In this document: positions 41,359 through 51,604 of the stretch, piece after piece
Layout of the letters: each line of letters starts with the position of its first letter
Numbering within the stretch: the first letter of the stretch is position 1
NCBI RefSeq assembly: GCF_003049685.1
Contig: NZ_PYSY02000001.1
Location: 1,364,001 to 1,428,000 of the forward strand
Length of the DNA: 64,000 nt
Source of the DNA: Brucella pituitosa
GTDB taxonomy: Bacteria > Pseudomonadota > Alphaproteobacteria > Rhizobiales > Rhizobiaceae
Direction of reading: 5' to 3'
Position numbers and translations under genes: made by a program
The notes under the pieces: generated by a model
The model's input: the letters and a program-made list of their open reading frames with translations, nothing else
What the model was told of the DNA's origin: nothing
The model's database searches: none

Positions 41359-41463
41359 TGGAGCATTTCCAGCAAAAGTGCGAAGAGGTTTTGCGTCGGA
41401 TAATGCAAAAAAACAAAGAGATAGAGCATTTCCAATGATTCAAGACGAACAGGAAATGCTCTA
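41359..41463. repeat. Intergenic repeat, family B, full copy at the lpxB stop
   Basis: GGAGCATTTCCAGCAAAAGT through GGAAATGCTCTA, nearly identical to the 27976-28080 copy and in the same orientation. The terminal CTA (41461-41463) read on the minus strand is the TAG stop codon of lpxB. As with lexA, the repeat end supplies a stop codon. Confidence 0.92.
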
Positions 41464-42648
41464 GTGCTTTCTGCCGTTTTCAGCAAGATCAAGCAAAACG
41501 CGGGCACCGATCTCTCCTGATGGCCGCTCGGTGGCCATGATGGACGTCACCTTGTCGAAGCCATCGAGCTGAGCCTGCCGAAAAGCGCCTTTCTGCATCA
41601 ATTGCTCAATATAGCGCGCGAGGTTGCCGGGCCTCACGGATTCATTGAAGAATTCCGGTACAACAGGCGCGTCCGCGATAATATTGGGCAGTGCTGCACT
41701 CCAGATCGTAATTCTGGAAATCAGAAACTGACGTGCAAACCAATCTGCCTTATAGGAAAGAACAGTCGGAATATGTGACAGGGCCAATTCCAATGAGACG
41801 GTGCCCGACGCAGCCAATGCGGCATCTGCGCGTGCAAAAGCCTGCCATTTTGCCTCGTCGCCAGTCACGATAAGCGGCTTCACTGCCCAGTCTTTGGATA
41901 GTGTGCGCACCATTTCCTCAACACGAGGCAATGTAGGCAGAATGACTTCAAGCTTTTCGACACGTGTTGCCAGTTCCGCAACCGCCTTGCCGAACGGCTC
42001 CATAAGCATCTGAATCTCCCCACGACGAGAGCCGGGAAGCAGCAACAGGCATCGCGTGTCGTCAGGCCAGCGTTTCTGCTCGGCGGCCTGCTGCGCTACC
42101 TGTACCTTCAGGATAGGTGCATAACTGCTGAGACGATGACCAACATAAGTCGACTGCGGACCATTGAGGCGCCTCATCACCTCAACCTCGAACGGCAATA
42201 CCGTAAGCACATGATCGACATAGGCGCGCATGGCTTTTGCGCGTTGCGGACGCCAGGCCCAAACGCTCGGTGCAATGTATTTTACGATTGGTATCGACGG
42301 ATCCGCTGCACGTATTTTCTTTGCAACACGATGCGTGAACTCCGGACTGTCGATCAACAACACACAATCTGGCTTTTCAGATACAATCCGCTTCGCCGTC
42401 TGACTGATACGCAGAATAAGACCCGGAAGGTTCTTGAGGATGGCACCTAGACCCATCAGAGCAATTTCATGCGGATCGAAAAAACTCTTCAATCCGCGCT
42501 CAGTCAAATGCTCGCCGCCAACTCCGACGATATCGACAAGCCTGTCAGTCTGGCCACGAAGAGCATCAATCAGGTCGGCTCCAAGCAGATCGCCGGATTC
42601 CTCTCCGGCCACGATTGCGATTTTCAATGGCCGGCTGGTTTTGCTCAC
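41461..42648 (-). CDS. lpxB: Lipid-A-disaccharide synthase
   Basis: GT19 glycosyltransferase joining UDP-2,3-diacylglucosamine and lipid X. 395 residues, with IAIVAGEESGDLLGADLIDAL at the N-terminus, KYIAPSVWAWRPQRAKAM, LLLPGSRRGEIQML and ASGTVSLELAL near the C-terminal half. It starts within the lpxI end (4-nt overlap) and is the last gene of the lpxD-fabZ-lpxA-lpxI-lpxB series. The stop TAG lies in a family B repeat. Confidence 0.97.
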   Translation of the reverse strand: MSKTSRPLKIAIVAGEESGDLLGADLIDALRGQTDRLVDIVGVGGEHLTERGLKSFFDPHEIALMGLGAILKNLPGLILRISQTAKRIVSEKPDCVLLIDSPEFTHRVAKKIRAADPSIPIVKYIAPSVWAWRPQRAKAMRAYVDHVLTVLPFEVEVMRRLNGPQSTYVGHRLSSYAPILKVQVAQQAAEQKRWPDDTRCLLLLPGSRRGEIQMLMEPFGKAVAELATRVEKLEVILPTLPRVEEMVRTLSKDWAVKPLIVTGDEAKWQAFARADAALAASGTVSLELALSHIPTVLSYKADWFARQFLISRITIWSAALPNIIADAPVVPEFFNESVRPGNLARYIEQLMQKGAFRQAQLDGFDKVTSIMATERPSGEIGARVLLDLAENGRKH

Positions 42649-43541
42649 CCTGTCGTGTCCTTTGTGCTTCGACTAATCGTCTCGATAAAAAGGCCTTTTT
42701 CATTTGCTGCGGCCAAAGTTTCACCCAGGCCAAGAATGAAGGTGCGTCCTGCTTCAATAGCAATGCCGGAAAGGCCTGCACGCGCGGCATTTTCGACCGT
42801 CGACACACCAATCGCAGGCAGATCGGCACGTTCATCCTGTCTTGGCTTCGCCATTTTTACAAGTACGCCGCCACGACGCGAAATTCTGCCTTCCTGACGT
42901 AAGGCAAAAACCCGCTCAATCATCAAGTCGGTGCCTTCTGCACCTTCTAGAGCCACAACCCGGCCGCCAGTTGCAATGGCACCCTGCCCGACATCGAGTT
43001 CACCCAAACGCAGAGCTGCTTCCATCGCCAGCGCGATATTACCGCGCTCACGCGAATCTGGGGTCAATCGTGTGAGACAGCGGGCTGGTTCTGGCGACAA
43101 CAGATCTGGCACAACTTCGTGTGCTCCGACCATTTTGAAACCATAACGTTCCAGCAGGCGCATAAATGCGCGCAGCAGTGCATCATCGCCCTGACTGAGA
43201 GCAACGAGAACATAACGCATCGCCCTGATTGTGGGCAAATTAAGCTTCAAATCGCTTAAATGCGGACGATTACGGAGCCCACCGGCCAGAACCACTTGCG
43301 AAACGCCAGCGGAACGCATGGCACGCATCAACATGCCAAAATCGACCGCCGAAATTTCCTGATGATCATAATCGTAAAGCGAAGCATCGGCTTCACCACG
43401 CAGCGGAAGCACGAAAGGCGGATTTCCATCCGCCTTTAAAGCCTCGGCCACCTTAATAGGCAAAAGACCATTGCCAGCAATGATAGCCGTGCGGGGGCGC
43501 TTAGTCACGCTCTGCCCGCTATCAAGCGTCGTCACCGTCAT
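42645..43541 (-). CDS. lpxI: UDP-2,3-diacylglucosamine pyrophosphatase LpxI
   Basis: Makes lipid X from UDP-2,3-diacylglucosamine by attacking the alpha phosphorus. It replaces LpxH in alphaproteobacteria (formerly DUF1009). 298 residues. Motifs: TAIIAGNGLLPIKVAEAL, FGMLMRAMRSAGVSQVVLAG, VGAHEVVPDLL and KMAKPRQDERADLPAIGVST. It overlaps the lpxA end by 20 nt and lpxB by 4 nt, so the three are coupled. Confidence 0.95.
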   Translation of the reverse strand: MTVTTLDSGQSVTKRPRTAIIAGNGLLPIKVAEALKADGNPPFVLPLRGEADASLYDYDHQEISAVDFGMLMRAMRSAGVSQVVLAGGLRNRPHLSDLKLNLPTIRAMRYVLVALSQGDDALLRAFMRLLERYGFKMVGAHEVVPDLLSPEPARCLTRLTPDSRERGNIALAMEAALRLGELDVGQGAIATGGRVVALEGAEGTDLMIERVFALRQEGRISRRGGVLVKMAKPRQDERADLPAIGVSTVENAARAGLSGIAIEAGRTFILGLGETLAAANEKGLFIETISRSTKDTTG

Positions 43542-44370
43542 CCATCGCTCCGCCTACGGATGAACCGAGCGGCGGGGTGCAGTAGGCGCGCTTATTATCC
43601 ACCAGAATAAAGGAGATAAGATCGGTCACACCGTCCGAATCGGGAATTGCCTTCAAAACGTCCTGAGCACGTTCACGCACCGGCTTGGAGCGATCAAACA
43701 GCATATGCACCGCATGGCGCAGATTATGAATATCTTTGCGCTGCATGCCCGAACGCTTCATGCCGATAATGTTCAAGCCGCCGAGATAGGCGTGGTTGCC
43801 AATCGCACTGCCATAAGGAATGAGATCATGCGCAAGTGCTGCCATGCCACCAACAAAAGCATGATGACCGACGCGCGTGAACTGGTGAACAGCAGAGCCA
43901 CCGCCGAGAATGGCGTGATGACCAATTTCCACGTGACCGCCAATCATCACATTGTTGGCAAATGTGACGTGGTCGCCGACATCGCAATCATGAGCGACGT
44001 GAGCGTAAGCCAGAAACTGACAGTTGTCGCCAACACTCGTATATCCGCGACTGCTGTCTGAACCACGATGCATGGTGGCACCTTCGCGGATAAGGCAGTT
44101 TGTGCCAACGATAAGCTTCGTCGGGCCGCCTTTATGCTTTCCGTTCTGCGGATCGCAGCCAAGAACGGCATGTGGATAAACCTTTGCGCCAGCACCAAGC
44201 GTTACCGCCTCCGTGACGACAACATGGCTCATCAATTCGGAACCGTCACCAATGACGGCGCCAGACTGAATATGGCAAAATGGACCGACGGATACGCCCT
44301 GTCCCAGCTCCACACCCTGCTCGACAAGAGCCGTAGGGTGGATAAAAGTTTCCTTCATCGAGGTACTCAC
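43522..44370 (-). CDS. lpxA: UDP-N-acetylglucosamine acyltransferase LpxA
   Basis: First step of lipid A synthesis: 3-O-acylation of UDP-GlcNAc by acyl-ACP. 282 residues with an N-terminal left-handed beta-helix of hexapeptide repeats and the catalytic His in the region [19 protein letters not shown]. The segment [20 protein letters not shown] and a C-terminal helical domain follow. The ATG overlaps the fabZ stop by 4 nt. Confidence 0.96.
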   Translation of the reverse strand: MSTSMKETFIHPTALVEQGVELGQGVSVGPFCHIQSGAVIGDGSELMSHVVVTEAVTLGAGAKVYPHAVLGCDPQNGKHKGGPTKLIVGTNCLIREGATMHRGSDSSRGYTSVGDNCQFLAYAHVAHDCDVGDHVTFANNVMIGGHVEIGHHAILGGGSAVHQFTRVGHHAFVGGMAALAHDLIPYGSAIGNHAYLGGLNIIGMKRSGMQRKDIHNLRHAVHMLFDRSKPVRERAQDVLKAIPDSDGVTDLISFILVDNKRAYCTPPLGSSVGGAMDDGDDA

Positions 44371-44840
44371 GCCTTTTCTTCGGCTACGCCAACCATCGCG
44401 GCGACTTCAGCTTCGGCAACCTTTACGCCATCAACTTCCGCCACGCACTCAAATTTAGAGATGTTTCCGCGCTGTTTCACCTTCTTCACGTGAAGGTGAA
44501 GCTGGTCGCCCGGAACCACCGGACGGCGGAACTTGGCTTTGTCGATCGTCATGAAATAAACAAGGCTGGGCGCATCTGTTCCCTGCTTGAGCACAGTAAT
44601 TGCACCGGCTGTCTGTGCCATGGCTTCAATGATAAGAACGCCCGGCATGATCGGTTTGTCAGGAAAATGGCCGGTAAAATGCGGCTCATTGATCGTGACA
44701 TTCTTGATGCCTGTCGCTGACTGATCGCCATCGATATTGATGATACGGTCGATCAGCAAAAATGGATAGCGATGCGGGAGCGCACGCAAAACTGCCTGAA
44801 TATCTGCGGTTTCCAGCTTCTTCTGATTAGCATCACTCAT
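44367..44840 (-). CDS. fabZ: 3-hydroxyacyl-ACP dehydratase FabZ
   Basis: Dehydrates 3-hydroxyacyl-ACP in fatty-acid elongation and competes with LpxA/LpxD for the same substrates. 157 residues. The hot-dog helix motif is [20 protein letters not shown], with catalytic H58 and E72. [10 protein letters not shown] precedes it. It overlaps lpxD by 8 nt and lpxA by 4 nt. Confidence 0.97.
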   Translation of the reverse strand: MSDANQKKLETADIQAVLRALPHRYPFLLIDRIINIDGDQSATGIKNVTINEPHFTGHFPDKPIMPGVLIIEAMAQTAGAITVLKQGTDAPSLVYFMTIDKAKFRRPVVPGDQLHLHVKKVKQRGNISKFECVAEVDGVKVAEAEVAAMVGVAEEKA

Positions 44841-45891
44841 CAGAGGACTGCTCCTTTCTTGGTTTCCCGATGCTCCGGATATTTGCGATATCTCTGAACC
44901 ATTGTTTTATTGGTCGAGCAGGGACGCCCCCCCAACGCTCGCCATCGGGTATGTCATTCATTACGCCGCTTCCCGCAGCAATCTGTACGCGCGAACCGAT
45001 AACCACATGATCGGCAAGGCCTACGCTACCGCCGATCATGGTCTGATCGCCGATAACGCAACTTCCCGAAACACCGCAAAGTGCGGCTACAACGCAAAAT
45101 CGGCCAAATCGCACATTATGCCCGATCTGCACCAGATTATCGATCTTAGTGCCCTCACCGATCACCGTGTCGTTCAAAGCGCCACGATCAATCGTGGTAT
45201 TGGCACCGATTTCAACATCATCCTGAAGAATAACGCGTCCAAGCTGAGGCACTTTTTCAAGACCTCTAGGGCCAGGCACATAGCCAAAGCCATCCTGCCC
45301 GATACGAACACCCGGATGCAGAGACACGCGATTACCGATCATGGCAAACTGAACAGCTACACCCGGCGCAATATAGCTATCGCGACCAATCTGGCAGCCC
45401 TCGCCAATAACAGCCGTTGCAGCAATGAGCGTGCCTGTACCAATGCTGACATTCCTGCCAATCATCGCACCCGCTTCAATCGTCGCACCATCTTCGATCT
45501 TTGCAGAAGGATGAATGAATGCAGCCGGGGAAATCCCTGTTTCGCCCAGCCAACTGGATGGCCGCACTGATACAGGGAACAACATCCGTCCGACCGACGA
45601 AAAATCACGCTGGGGACTTCTGGTAATAAGCACGGCAATATCGGAAGGAACACTATCGGCCACATCTTCCGAGCAAAGAACGCCTGCGGCTTTCATACCA
45701 GCAAGTGCGGCAGCATTCTTTTTTCCATCGACAAAAACGAGTGCATCTTCACTCGCATCGTTCAATGAAGCTAAACGCGCAACAGAACGCGGTGCAAACT
45801 TCGGGTTGCGAAGTTTTGCACCGGTAAAATCTACTATATCGCCGATCGTGAGTTCACGAGAAGGCTTGAAGAAAATGGGATCTGCCATCAA
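44833..45891 (-). CDS. lpxD: UDP-3-O-acylglucosamine N-acyltransferase LpxD
   Basis: Adds the N-linked hydroxyacyl chain in lipid A synthesis. 352 residues: N-terminal uridine-binding domain ([16 protein letters not shown]), then a left-handed beta-helix of hexapeptides with the catalytic His region [16 protein letters not shown], and [18 protein letters not shown]. It follows bamA by 48 nt, with a GC hairpin in the gap. Confidence 0.96.
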   Translation of the reverse strand: MMADPIFFKPSRELTIGDIVDFTGAKLRNPKFAPRSVARLASLNDASEDALVFVDGKKNAAALAGMKAAGVLCSEDVADSVPSDIAVLITRSPQRDFSSVGRMLFPVSVRPSSWLGETGISPAAFIHPSAKIEDGATIEAGAMIGRNVSIGTGTLIAATAVIGEGCQIGRDSYIAPGVAVQFAMIGNRVSLHPGVRIGQDGFGYVPGPRGLEKVPQLGRVILQDDVEIGANTTIDRGALNDTVIGEGTKIDNLVQIGHNVRFGRFCVVAALCGVSGSCVIGDQTMIGGSVGLADHVVIGSRVQIAAGSGVMNDIPDGERWGGVPARPIKQWFRDIANIRSIGKPRKEQSSDE

Positions 45892-45903
45892 AGCACTTTC
45901 TTG

Positions 45904-45925
45904 CCCGGGGCATGTCTGCCCCGGG
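45904..45925 (-). terminator. GC stem-loop between bamA and lpxD
   Basis: CCCGGGGC (45904-45911) and GCCCCGGG (45918-45925) form a perfect 8-bp stem with ATGTCT loop. On the minus strand it is followed by CAAGAAAGTG, with no T-tract. It is probably a read-through attenuator or an mRNA processing or stability element that sets the bamA:lpxD ratio. Confidence 0.6.
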
Positions 45926-45939
45926 AAAAGGCAAATCTA

Positions 45940-48306
45940 TTAGAACTTGGTCGAAACACCAAAGTTGAAATTCTGAACCTTATCGGTATCAGCCTTTGCA
46001 ATCGGGAACGCGTAGTCAAAACGCAACGGACCGAATGGCGAAGCCCACATCAAGCTCACACCAGCCGAAGCGCGAAGCTTCTTGTCGTCGCCGTTAACGC
46101 CCGTGGTATCATTTCCATACAGGGTTGCAGCGTCTGCAAAGAGAGCACCACGGATACCAAGGCTTTCTGGAACAATCGGCATCGGGAACTGAACTTCAGC
46201 CGTACCGTTGAAATAGGTCGTTCCACCCATCCAGTAACGGTTCCCGTTGTTCGCATCCTGATAAGGACCGATACCGTTGAACTTGAAGCCACGGATCATA
46301 TCCGAATTGTTCTTGAACAGATCGAAGATACGAACGCCGTCATTACCAAATTCGTGGATGTAACCACCACCTACACCCAGCATACCGACAATGTCGGCTT
46401 CCTGCATAAGCGTGGTATAGTAATTACCCTTGAAAGTCGTCTTCACATACTTGGCGTCGCCACCGAGACCCGCAAATTCCTGCGTGAACTTCGCATAAAT
46501 ACCTTCATGCGGGTTCTTCATATCGTCGATGGAGTTGTAGGTGAGCGAGTAGCTAACCGACGAACGCAACCATGGGCTGAATTCTGCTGCATCGATAAGA
46601 GCAGGTGCGTAGTAATCTGGATCAGGCCGACCATCAGGACCAGAAACGTACAGGTCGTACTTTTCCTGAACGAGGTTGTAGGCCAGACCAGCAGAGAAGT
46701 TATCGGTAATCGGCAAGCCGAAACGGATCGTGCCGCCCGTCTGCTGAACATCATAACGGCCACCGCTATCTACGCGGTACGAGCGACGGAATACATCGAA
46801 GCCGGCCGACATACGATAGCCGAGGAAGTACGGTTCGGTGAACGACAGCGCGTAGTTACGCATTTCGTCCTGACCGGCACCGGCACTGATTCGGATGAAC
46901 TGACCACGACCGAGGAAGTTGCGCTCGGTAATAGCAGCTTCAACCTGCGCACCTGGCGATTCACCGCCGGTCGTGTAACCACCACCAATCGAGAATTCAC
47001 CGGTCGACTTTTCGACAACGTCAACAATCAGGATAACCTGATCAGGCTCAGCACCCGGAGCAGTCGAGATGTTGACAGTCTGGAAGAAGTCGAGGGCTTC
47101 AAGACGACGCTTCGCGCGCTGAACCATGACCTGATTGAAGGCATCGCCTTCATTCATGTCGAACTCACGACGAATAACGAAATCGCGGGTCTTGTCGTTG
47201 CCACGGATTTCGATGCGCTCAACGTAAGCGCGCGGACCCTGATCAACACTGTAGACGAGTGAAATCGTGTGATTGTCAAAGTCGCGGTCGCCACGTGGCT
47301 CGACCTTGGCAAATGCATAACCGCTGCCAGCAACATTTTCAGTAATAGCTGTAACGGAATCTTCGATCTGCTTGGCGCTGTAAGGCTTACCTTCACGTGT
47401 CTTGAGAAGACCACCAAGAGCCTGCGTATCCACACCTTCAACGGTGCTTTCAACGCCTACATTACCGAAGGTGTAGCGCTGACCTTCATCAACGGTAACC
47501 GTGATCGTGTATTCGTTGGTCGATGGATCCAGCGTAGCATTCGACGAAAGTACGCGGAAATCCGCATAGCCGCGGTTGTAGTAGAAACGACGCAGCGTTT
47601 CTTCATCAGCCTGCAGGCGACCTTCATCATAAACGTCATTACGTGTCAGCCACGAAAGCGGGTTCGAGCGCTTGGTGGAGATCACGTCGCGCAGACGACG
47701 CGCGCTGTATGCACTATTACCAACGAAGTTGATGTTGGCGATCTTGGTGCGCGAACCTTCGTTGATTTCATAAACCACGTTCACGCGGCCCTGGCCGAGA
47801 TCAACGGTACGAGCATTAACCGTCGCATCGCTGCGGCCGACATGCGCGTAAGCACCCTTGATGGCTTCCTTGTCAGCTTCCATCGTTGCCGCATCAAACG
47901 GCGAACGGGCTTTAAGCTGAACAGCGCGGGCCAGATCAGGATCTTTGACCTTCTTGTTGCCCTGGAAGAGAACGTTGTTCACAACCTGACGTTCACTCAC
48001 CTGAACGATCAGCGATCCACCAGACTGGTTGATGCGAACGTCAGAGAACAAACCCATTGCGAAAAGGCGCTTAACAGCAGCATCAATATCATTGCTGTTG
48101 AAAGCCTTGCCCGGGCGAATGTCAATATTGTCACGGATTGTCTGCGCATCGACACGCGTATTACCGCGCACTTCAATACGATTGACGACCGCGGCCTCAG
48201 CAGCATTTACCGATGCCAGAGAGAGCGCAGCTGTACCCGAAGCTACAAGAGCCACCGACATGGCGAGCGCTGAAGCGGCGCCAAAGAATTTAGAACTTGC
48301 CGTCAT
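45940..48306 (-). CDS. bamA: Outer membrane protein assembly factor BamA
   Basis: Essential outer-membrane beta-barrel insertase. 788 residues from the ATG at 48306 (MTASSKFFGAASAL), with a signal peptide cleaved near residues 30-38 (SVNAAEAA). Five POTRA domains follow to about residue 430, e.g. VNRIEVRGNTRVDAQTIRDN. The 16-strand barrel ends at VQNFNFGVSTKF with the terminal Phe. A conserved VRGF-like motif (MIRGFKFNGIG) lies in loop 6. It follows rseP by 327 nt, so it may have its own promoter. Confidence 0.96.
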   Translation of the reverse strand: MTASSKFFGAASALAMSVALVASGTAALSLASVNAAEAAVVNRIEVRGNTRVDAQTIRDNIDIRPGKAFNSNDIDAAVKRLFAMGLFSDVRINQSGGSLIVQVSERQVVNNVLFQGNKKVKDPDLARAVQLKARSPFDAATMEADKEAIKGAYAHVGRSDATVNARTVDLGQGRVNVVYEINEGSRTKIANINFVGNSAYSARRLRDVISTKRSNPLSWLTRNDVYDEGRLQADEETLRRFYYNRGYADFRVLSSNATLDPSTNEYTITVTVDEGQRYTFGNVGVESTVEGVDTQALGGLLKTREGKPYSAKQIEDSVTAITENVAGSGYAFAKVEPRGDRDFDNHTISLVYSVDQGPRAYVERIEIRGNDKTRDFVIRREFDMNEGDAFNQVMVQRAKRRLEALDFFQTVNISTAPGAEPDQVILIVDVVEKSTGEFSIGGGYTTGGESPGAQVEAAITERNFLGRGQFIRISAGAGQDEMRNYALSFTEPYFLGYRMSAGFDVFRRSYRVDSGGRYDVQQTGGTIRFGLPITDNFSAGLAYNLVQEKYDLYVSGPDGRPDPDYYAPALIDAAEFSPWLRSSVSYSLTYNSIDDMKNPHEGIYAKFTQEFAGLGGDAKYVKTTFKGNYYTTLMQEADIVGMLGVGGGYIHEFGNDGVRIFDLFKNNSDMIRGFKFNGIGPYQDANNGNRYWMGGTTYFNGTAEVQFPMPIVPESLGIRGALFADAATLYGNDTTGVNGDDKKLRASAGVSLMWASPFGPLRFDYAFPIAKADTDKVQNFNFGVSTKF

Positions 48307-48633
48307 AGGCTTTCCGAACCTTCGTTTCTTTCTGTCCCCGGGGCGAATTTCCCAGAAATGCACGTATAGATACAACCGTAATAGCCGGTTTTTCTATACA
48401 AGCAAGCGTCGCGGTTAAAATCTGTTTACTTAAGCAACCAGCGTGACATCCGTGCCACGCGATTTAACGGTTATGGTAAACAAATCACTACGCTTTTCCA
48501 GTCCTCACTCCCAACGTTCATTTCTGATTAACACCTCTACACAGCTTCCACCGTGCGCGGCGCTTCTTGCGGTAGAGAGTCTCGCCAGATGAGCAGCGCG
48601 ACCCAGTTCCCCGTCAACCAGCCGGACAGTGAT
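48307..48633. other. 327-bp rseP-bamA gap
   Basis: It lies between rseP and bamA, both on the minus strand. It contains the AT-rich segment likely to hold the bamA promoter and a short GCGTG...CACGC inverted repeat (48441-48460). I see no coding frame with a ribosome site, no family A or B repeat and no strong terminator. The small plus-strand frames here have no support. Confidence 0.5.
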
Positions 48634-49773
48634 CTAGCAGGCAAACAGGTCGTTGAAAAGTACGAACCCCATGAATCCCATCACAACAAGGAATCCAACA
48701 CGATAAAAAATTTCCTGCGCCCAAACAGACACAGGGCTGCCCTTGATCGCCTCCACGGCGTAGAAAACCAGATGCCCACCATCCAGCGGCGGCAATGGAA
48801 ACAGGTTCAAAAGCCCTATGCCGATGGAGAGCATCGCAGTCAGCTGGATAAGCCAGTCAAATCCCTGACTTGCAGCCTTGCCCGCCATATTGGCGATTTT
48901 CACCGGTCCACCGAGCTGACATTTATCTTCACGACCAACAGCAAAGCGTTGAAAAAACTCACCAGTCCGGCTGATGATATGCCCGGTTTCAACAATCGCC
49001 TGCCCGACTGATTCGAGCGGACCATATTCAATGCGGCGGAAATTTCCGACCGCCTGCGTGGTTTCCACGCCGATGGCTCCCATCTTGACCTTGTTGCCCA
49101 GAGGGTCAGTACGTTCAACGAGCGCCGGTGTAGCCTTCAGATCCACCATCTTGCCATTGCGCTCGACAGTGAAGTCCAGCACATCGCCCGAACGACCAGA
49201 AACAATCCGCTGAACATCAGAGAACGTCGTGATTTTTTCACCTTCGACACTAACAAAACGATCACCCGGCTCGAACCCGGCTTCAGCAGCCGGACTACCC
49301 GGCTGAACACCCGCGACAAGCGGATCGGCAATCTGCCGACCATAGAGCGCAAAGAACACGCTGAAGATGACAACCGTAAGAATGATGTTGAAAGCAGGGC
49401 CAGCAAAAACCGTCGCAGCGCGTTTCCACACTGGCTGCGTATGGAAAGCCCTGCTCTGTTCTTCTGCGCTGAGACTGGAGTTATCCACACCTACAGGTGA
49501 GCTCGTAGCACTTTCATCGCCCAGAAACTTTACGTAGCCACCAAGGGGAATCGCAGAAAGCTTCCAGCGCGTACCGTGCTTATCGGTAAAGCCAATCAGT
49601 TCAGGTCCGAACCCGACAGAAAAGGCGCTTGCTCCAATGCCGCACCAGCGGCCAACGAGATAGTGCCCCATTTCGTGCACGAAAACGACGACCGTCAGCA
49701 CAAACAGAAATGGAATTATGGTTCCGACGAGCAGACTTTCACTGCCGATAAAAAAGGCCAGAGCCTCCTGCAA
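48634..49773 (-). CDS. rseP: RIP metalloprotease RseP (site-2 protease)
   Basis: Inner-membrane zinc protease for regulated intramembrane proteolysis. 379 residues: first membrane helix with HEMGH (zinc ligands H33 and H37, catalytic E34), a PDZ domain (VQPGSPAAEAGFEPGDRFVS), and a distal helix with NLFPLPPLDGGHLV, the third ligand region. It has one recognisable PDZ domain, the usual alphaproteobacterial short form. It lies in the uppS-cdsA-rseP-bamA order found in most proteobacteria (dxr missing here). Confidence 0.96.
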   Translation of the reverse strand: MQEALAFFIGSESLLVGTIIPFLFVLTVVVFVHEMGHYLVGRWCGIGASAFSVGFGPELIGFTDKHGTRWKLSAIPLGGYVKFLGDESATSSPVGVDNSSLSAEEQSRAFHTQPVWKRAATVFAGPAFNIILTVVIFSVFFALYGRQIADPLVAGVQPGSPAAEAGFEPGDRFVSVEGEKITTFSDVQRIVSGRSGDVLDFTVERNGKMVDLKATPALVERTDPLGNKVKMGAIGVETTQAVGNFRRIEYGPLESVGQAIVETGHIISRTGEFFQRFAVGREDKCQLGGPVKIANMAGKAASQGFDWLIQLTAMLSIGIGLLNLFPLPPLDGGHLVFYAVEAIKGSPVSVWAQEIFYRVGFLVVMGFMGFVLFNDLFAC

Positions 49774-49801
49774 ATCACCACTCCTACGAATTCATACGCG
49801 C

Positions 49802-50614
49802 TCAGAAACTAAAAAAGATTGCAGATGGTACATCTGGTTCGGCGATAATAGCACCAAAGAGGTATAGAAGTGCTGCCGCCGCCACAAGTCCGTCCACCCG
49901 ATCTAGAACACCGCCATGTCCCGGCAAAAGACGTCCGGAATCTTTTGCGCCGAACTGACGTTTCACCCATGATTCTGCGAGATCGCCAATCTGCGAAACG
50001 ATGGACAGCAAAAGGGCAAGCAATGGTACGATCCAGCTACCAGGAGCAGCCACAAGCGAGGCAACCAGAATGCCACCGGCAACAGCTGCCGCCGCACCAC
50101 CCAAAGCGCCTGACCAGGTCTTGTTTGGCGAAAAGCGTGGTGCAAGCTTGGGGCCACCCAAAGCACGTCCATTGAAGTAGGCTGCTATATCAGTCGACCA
50201 TACGACCGCAAAAAGGAAACAAATAGCTGTAAAGCCGAACGGCTCATCGCCACGCAGCAGCGAAAGGGAGATAGCTGAAAAACCAGCATAGAAAAGGCCG
50301 GCGGCAGGCCATCCGCGCCCGATCTTCCACTGCGTTGCCAGAAGAATGATACAACCGGTAAGCAAAACGCCAATTGTCAGCAACGCACTTCGGTCAAGAA
50401 TCAGAAGAATGAAGGTCGCGAGCAACCAGACCCAGCCGAAAATACGTGAGAATGACGTCTGCTTTGTCGCACTGAGTTCAGTCCACTCGTAAAACATCGC
50501 CAACCCAATGGCGATAGAAAACAGAGTGAACCCCAACCCGCCTATCCAGGTCAGCCAGAGGGCCGCGGCGCCGAGAACTATGGCGGTCAGAATACGAGTT
50601 TGCAGATTTGACAT
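49802..50614 (-). CDS. cdsA: Phosphatidate cytidylyltransferase
   Basis: Makes CDP-diacylglycerol from phosphatidate and CTP. 270 residues, several membrane helices, and the C-terminal CDS signature DLAESWVKRQFGAKDSGRLL then PGHGGVLDRVDG. It sits 31 nt after uppS and 28 nt before rseP. The N-terminal start MSNLQTRILTAIVLGAA fits the family. Confidence 0.95.
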   Translation of the reverse strand: MSNLQTRILTAIVLGAAALWLTWIGGLGFTLFSIAIGLAMFYEWTELSATKQTSFSRIFGWVWLLATFILLILDRSALLTIGVLLTGCIILLATQWKIGRGWPAAGLFYAGFSAISLSLLRGDEPFGFTAICFLFAVVWSTDIAAYFNGRALGGPKLAPRFSPNKTWSGALGGAAAAVAGGILVASLVAAPGSWIVPLLALLLSIVSQIGDLAESWVKRQFGAKDSGRLLPGHGGVLDRVDGLVAAAALLYLFGAIIAEPDVPSAIFFSF

Positions 50615-50645
50615 TTATACCCTTCGATGGAGCGGACAAGCCGCA

Positions 50646-51413
50646 TCAAACCGCTGCACCTTTTGCTGACGTGCATTCGATTGCGGGTGAACACTCTTCG
50701 AGCTTGTCGCGCACTTCTACGCCACCGAAACGGCGCTCGCGCTGGCGGAAGACTTCATAGGCAGTATCGAGATCGGCAGGTCTGAAGTCTGGCCAGTGGC
50801 CAGGAACAAACAGAAACTCTGCATAAGCAGCCTGCCAAAGCAGAAAATTGGAAAGCCGCATTTCACCGCTCGTGCGAATGATCAAATCCGGATCGGGAAT
50901 ACCTGCAGTGTCCAGATTTGCGGAGATCAACTCAGCGGAAATCGATGACGGGTCAAGGCGTCCTGCAGCGACATCGCGCGCCAGACTTTTAACTGCGCGC
51001 GCGATTTCATCACGCGAACCGTAATTGAAGGCAATAATCAGATTAAGGCCAGTATTGTGCCGTGTCAGTGTCTCGGCTTCACCGAGCAATCCGCAAATAT
51101 CGGATGCCAACCCTTCCCGCTCGCCGATAATCCGCACCCGGACATTATTGCGATGCAGCTCGGCAAGATCACGACGGATGAAAAGCTTCAGCAATCCCAT
51201 AAGATCGCCAACTTCACCGCTCGGGCGTGACCAGTTCTCAGAAGAAAATGCAAAAAGGGTAAGATAGCCAAGGCCGCGATCACCCGCGCCCCTCACTGTC
51301 TCGCGCAAAGCTTCCACTCCGGCTCTGTGTCCGGCGCTGCGCGGTAAACCGCGTGCCTTCGCCCAACGGCCATTGCCATCCATAATAATGGCTATGTGGC
51401 GCGGATCGGACAT
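50646..51413 (-). CDS. uppS: Undecaprenyl diphosphate synthase
   Basis: Cis-prenyltransferase making the C55 lipid carrier for peptidoglycan and O-antigen. 255 residues. The N-terminal motif [20 protein letters not shown] holds catalytic D12; [11 protein letters not shown] and [18 protein letters not shown] are the other substrate-binding motifs. GGAGAG precedes the ATG. The 191-bp gap to frr upstream holds no feature that I recognise. Confidence 0.97.
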   Translation of the reverse strand: MSDPRHIAIIMDGNGRWAKARGLPRSAGHRAGVEALRETVRGAGDRGLGYLTLFAFSSENWSRPSGEVGDLMGLLKLFIRRDLAELHRNNVRVRIIGEREGLASDICGLLGEAETLTRHNTGLNLIIAFNYGSRDEIARAVKSLARDVAAGRLDPSSISAELISANLDTAGIPDPDLIIRTSGEMRLSNFLLWQAAYAEFLFVPGHWPDFRPADLDTAYEVFRQRERRFGGVEVRDKLEECSPAIECTSAKGAAV

Positions 51414-51604
51414 GGCGAAGCTCTCCTCATTGATAAATCATGCACAGCCAGTGCCTAACGTCATAAATCTGTAGCGCTTTGAAAAACGCAATCAGAATTT
51501 CACAACTTACCAGACACTGGCAACAAATTGTTTCTAGTACCCCTCGGTTTCAAAGCCCGTATTCGATCACCGTATGAAATCGTGCAGACTTTGAAATCAG
51601 GAAA

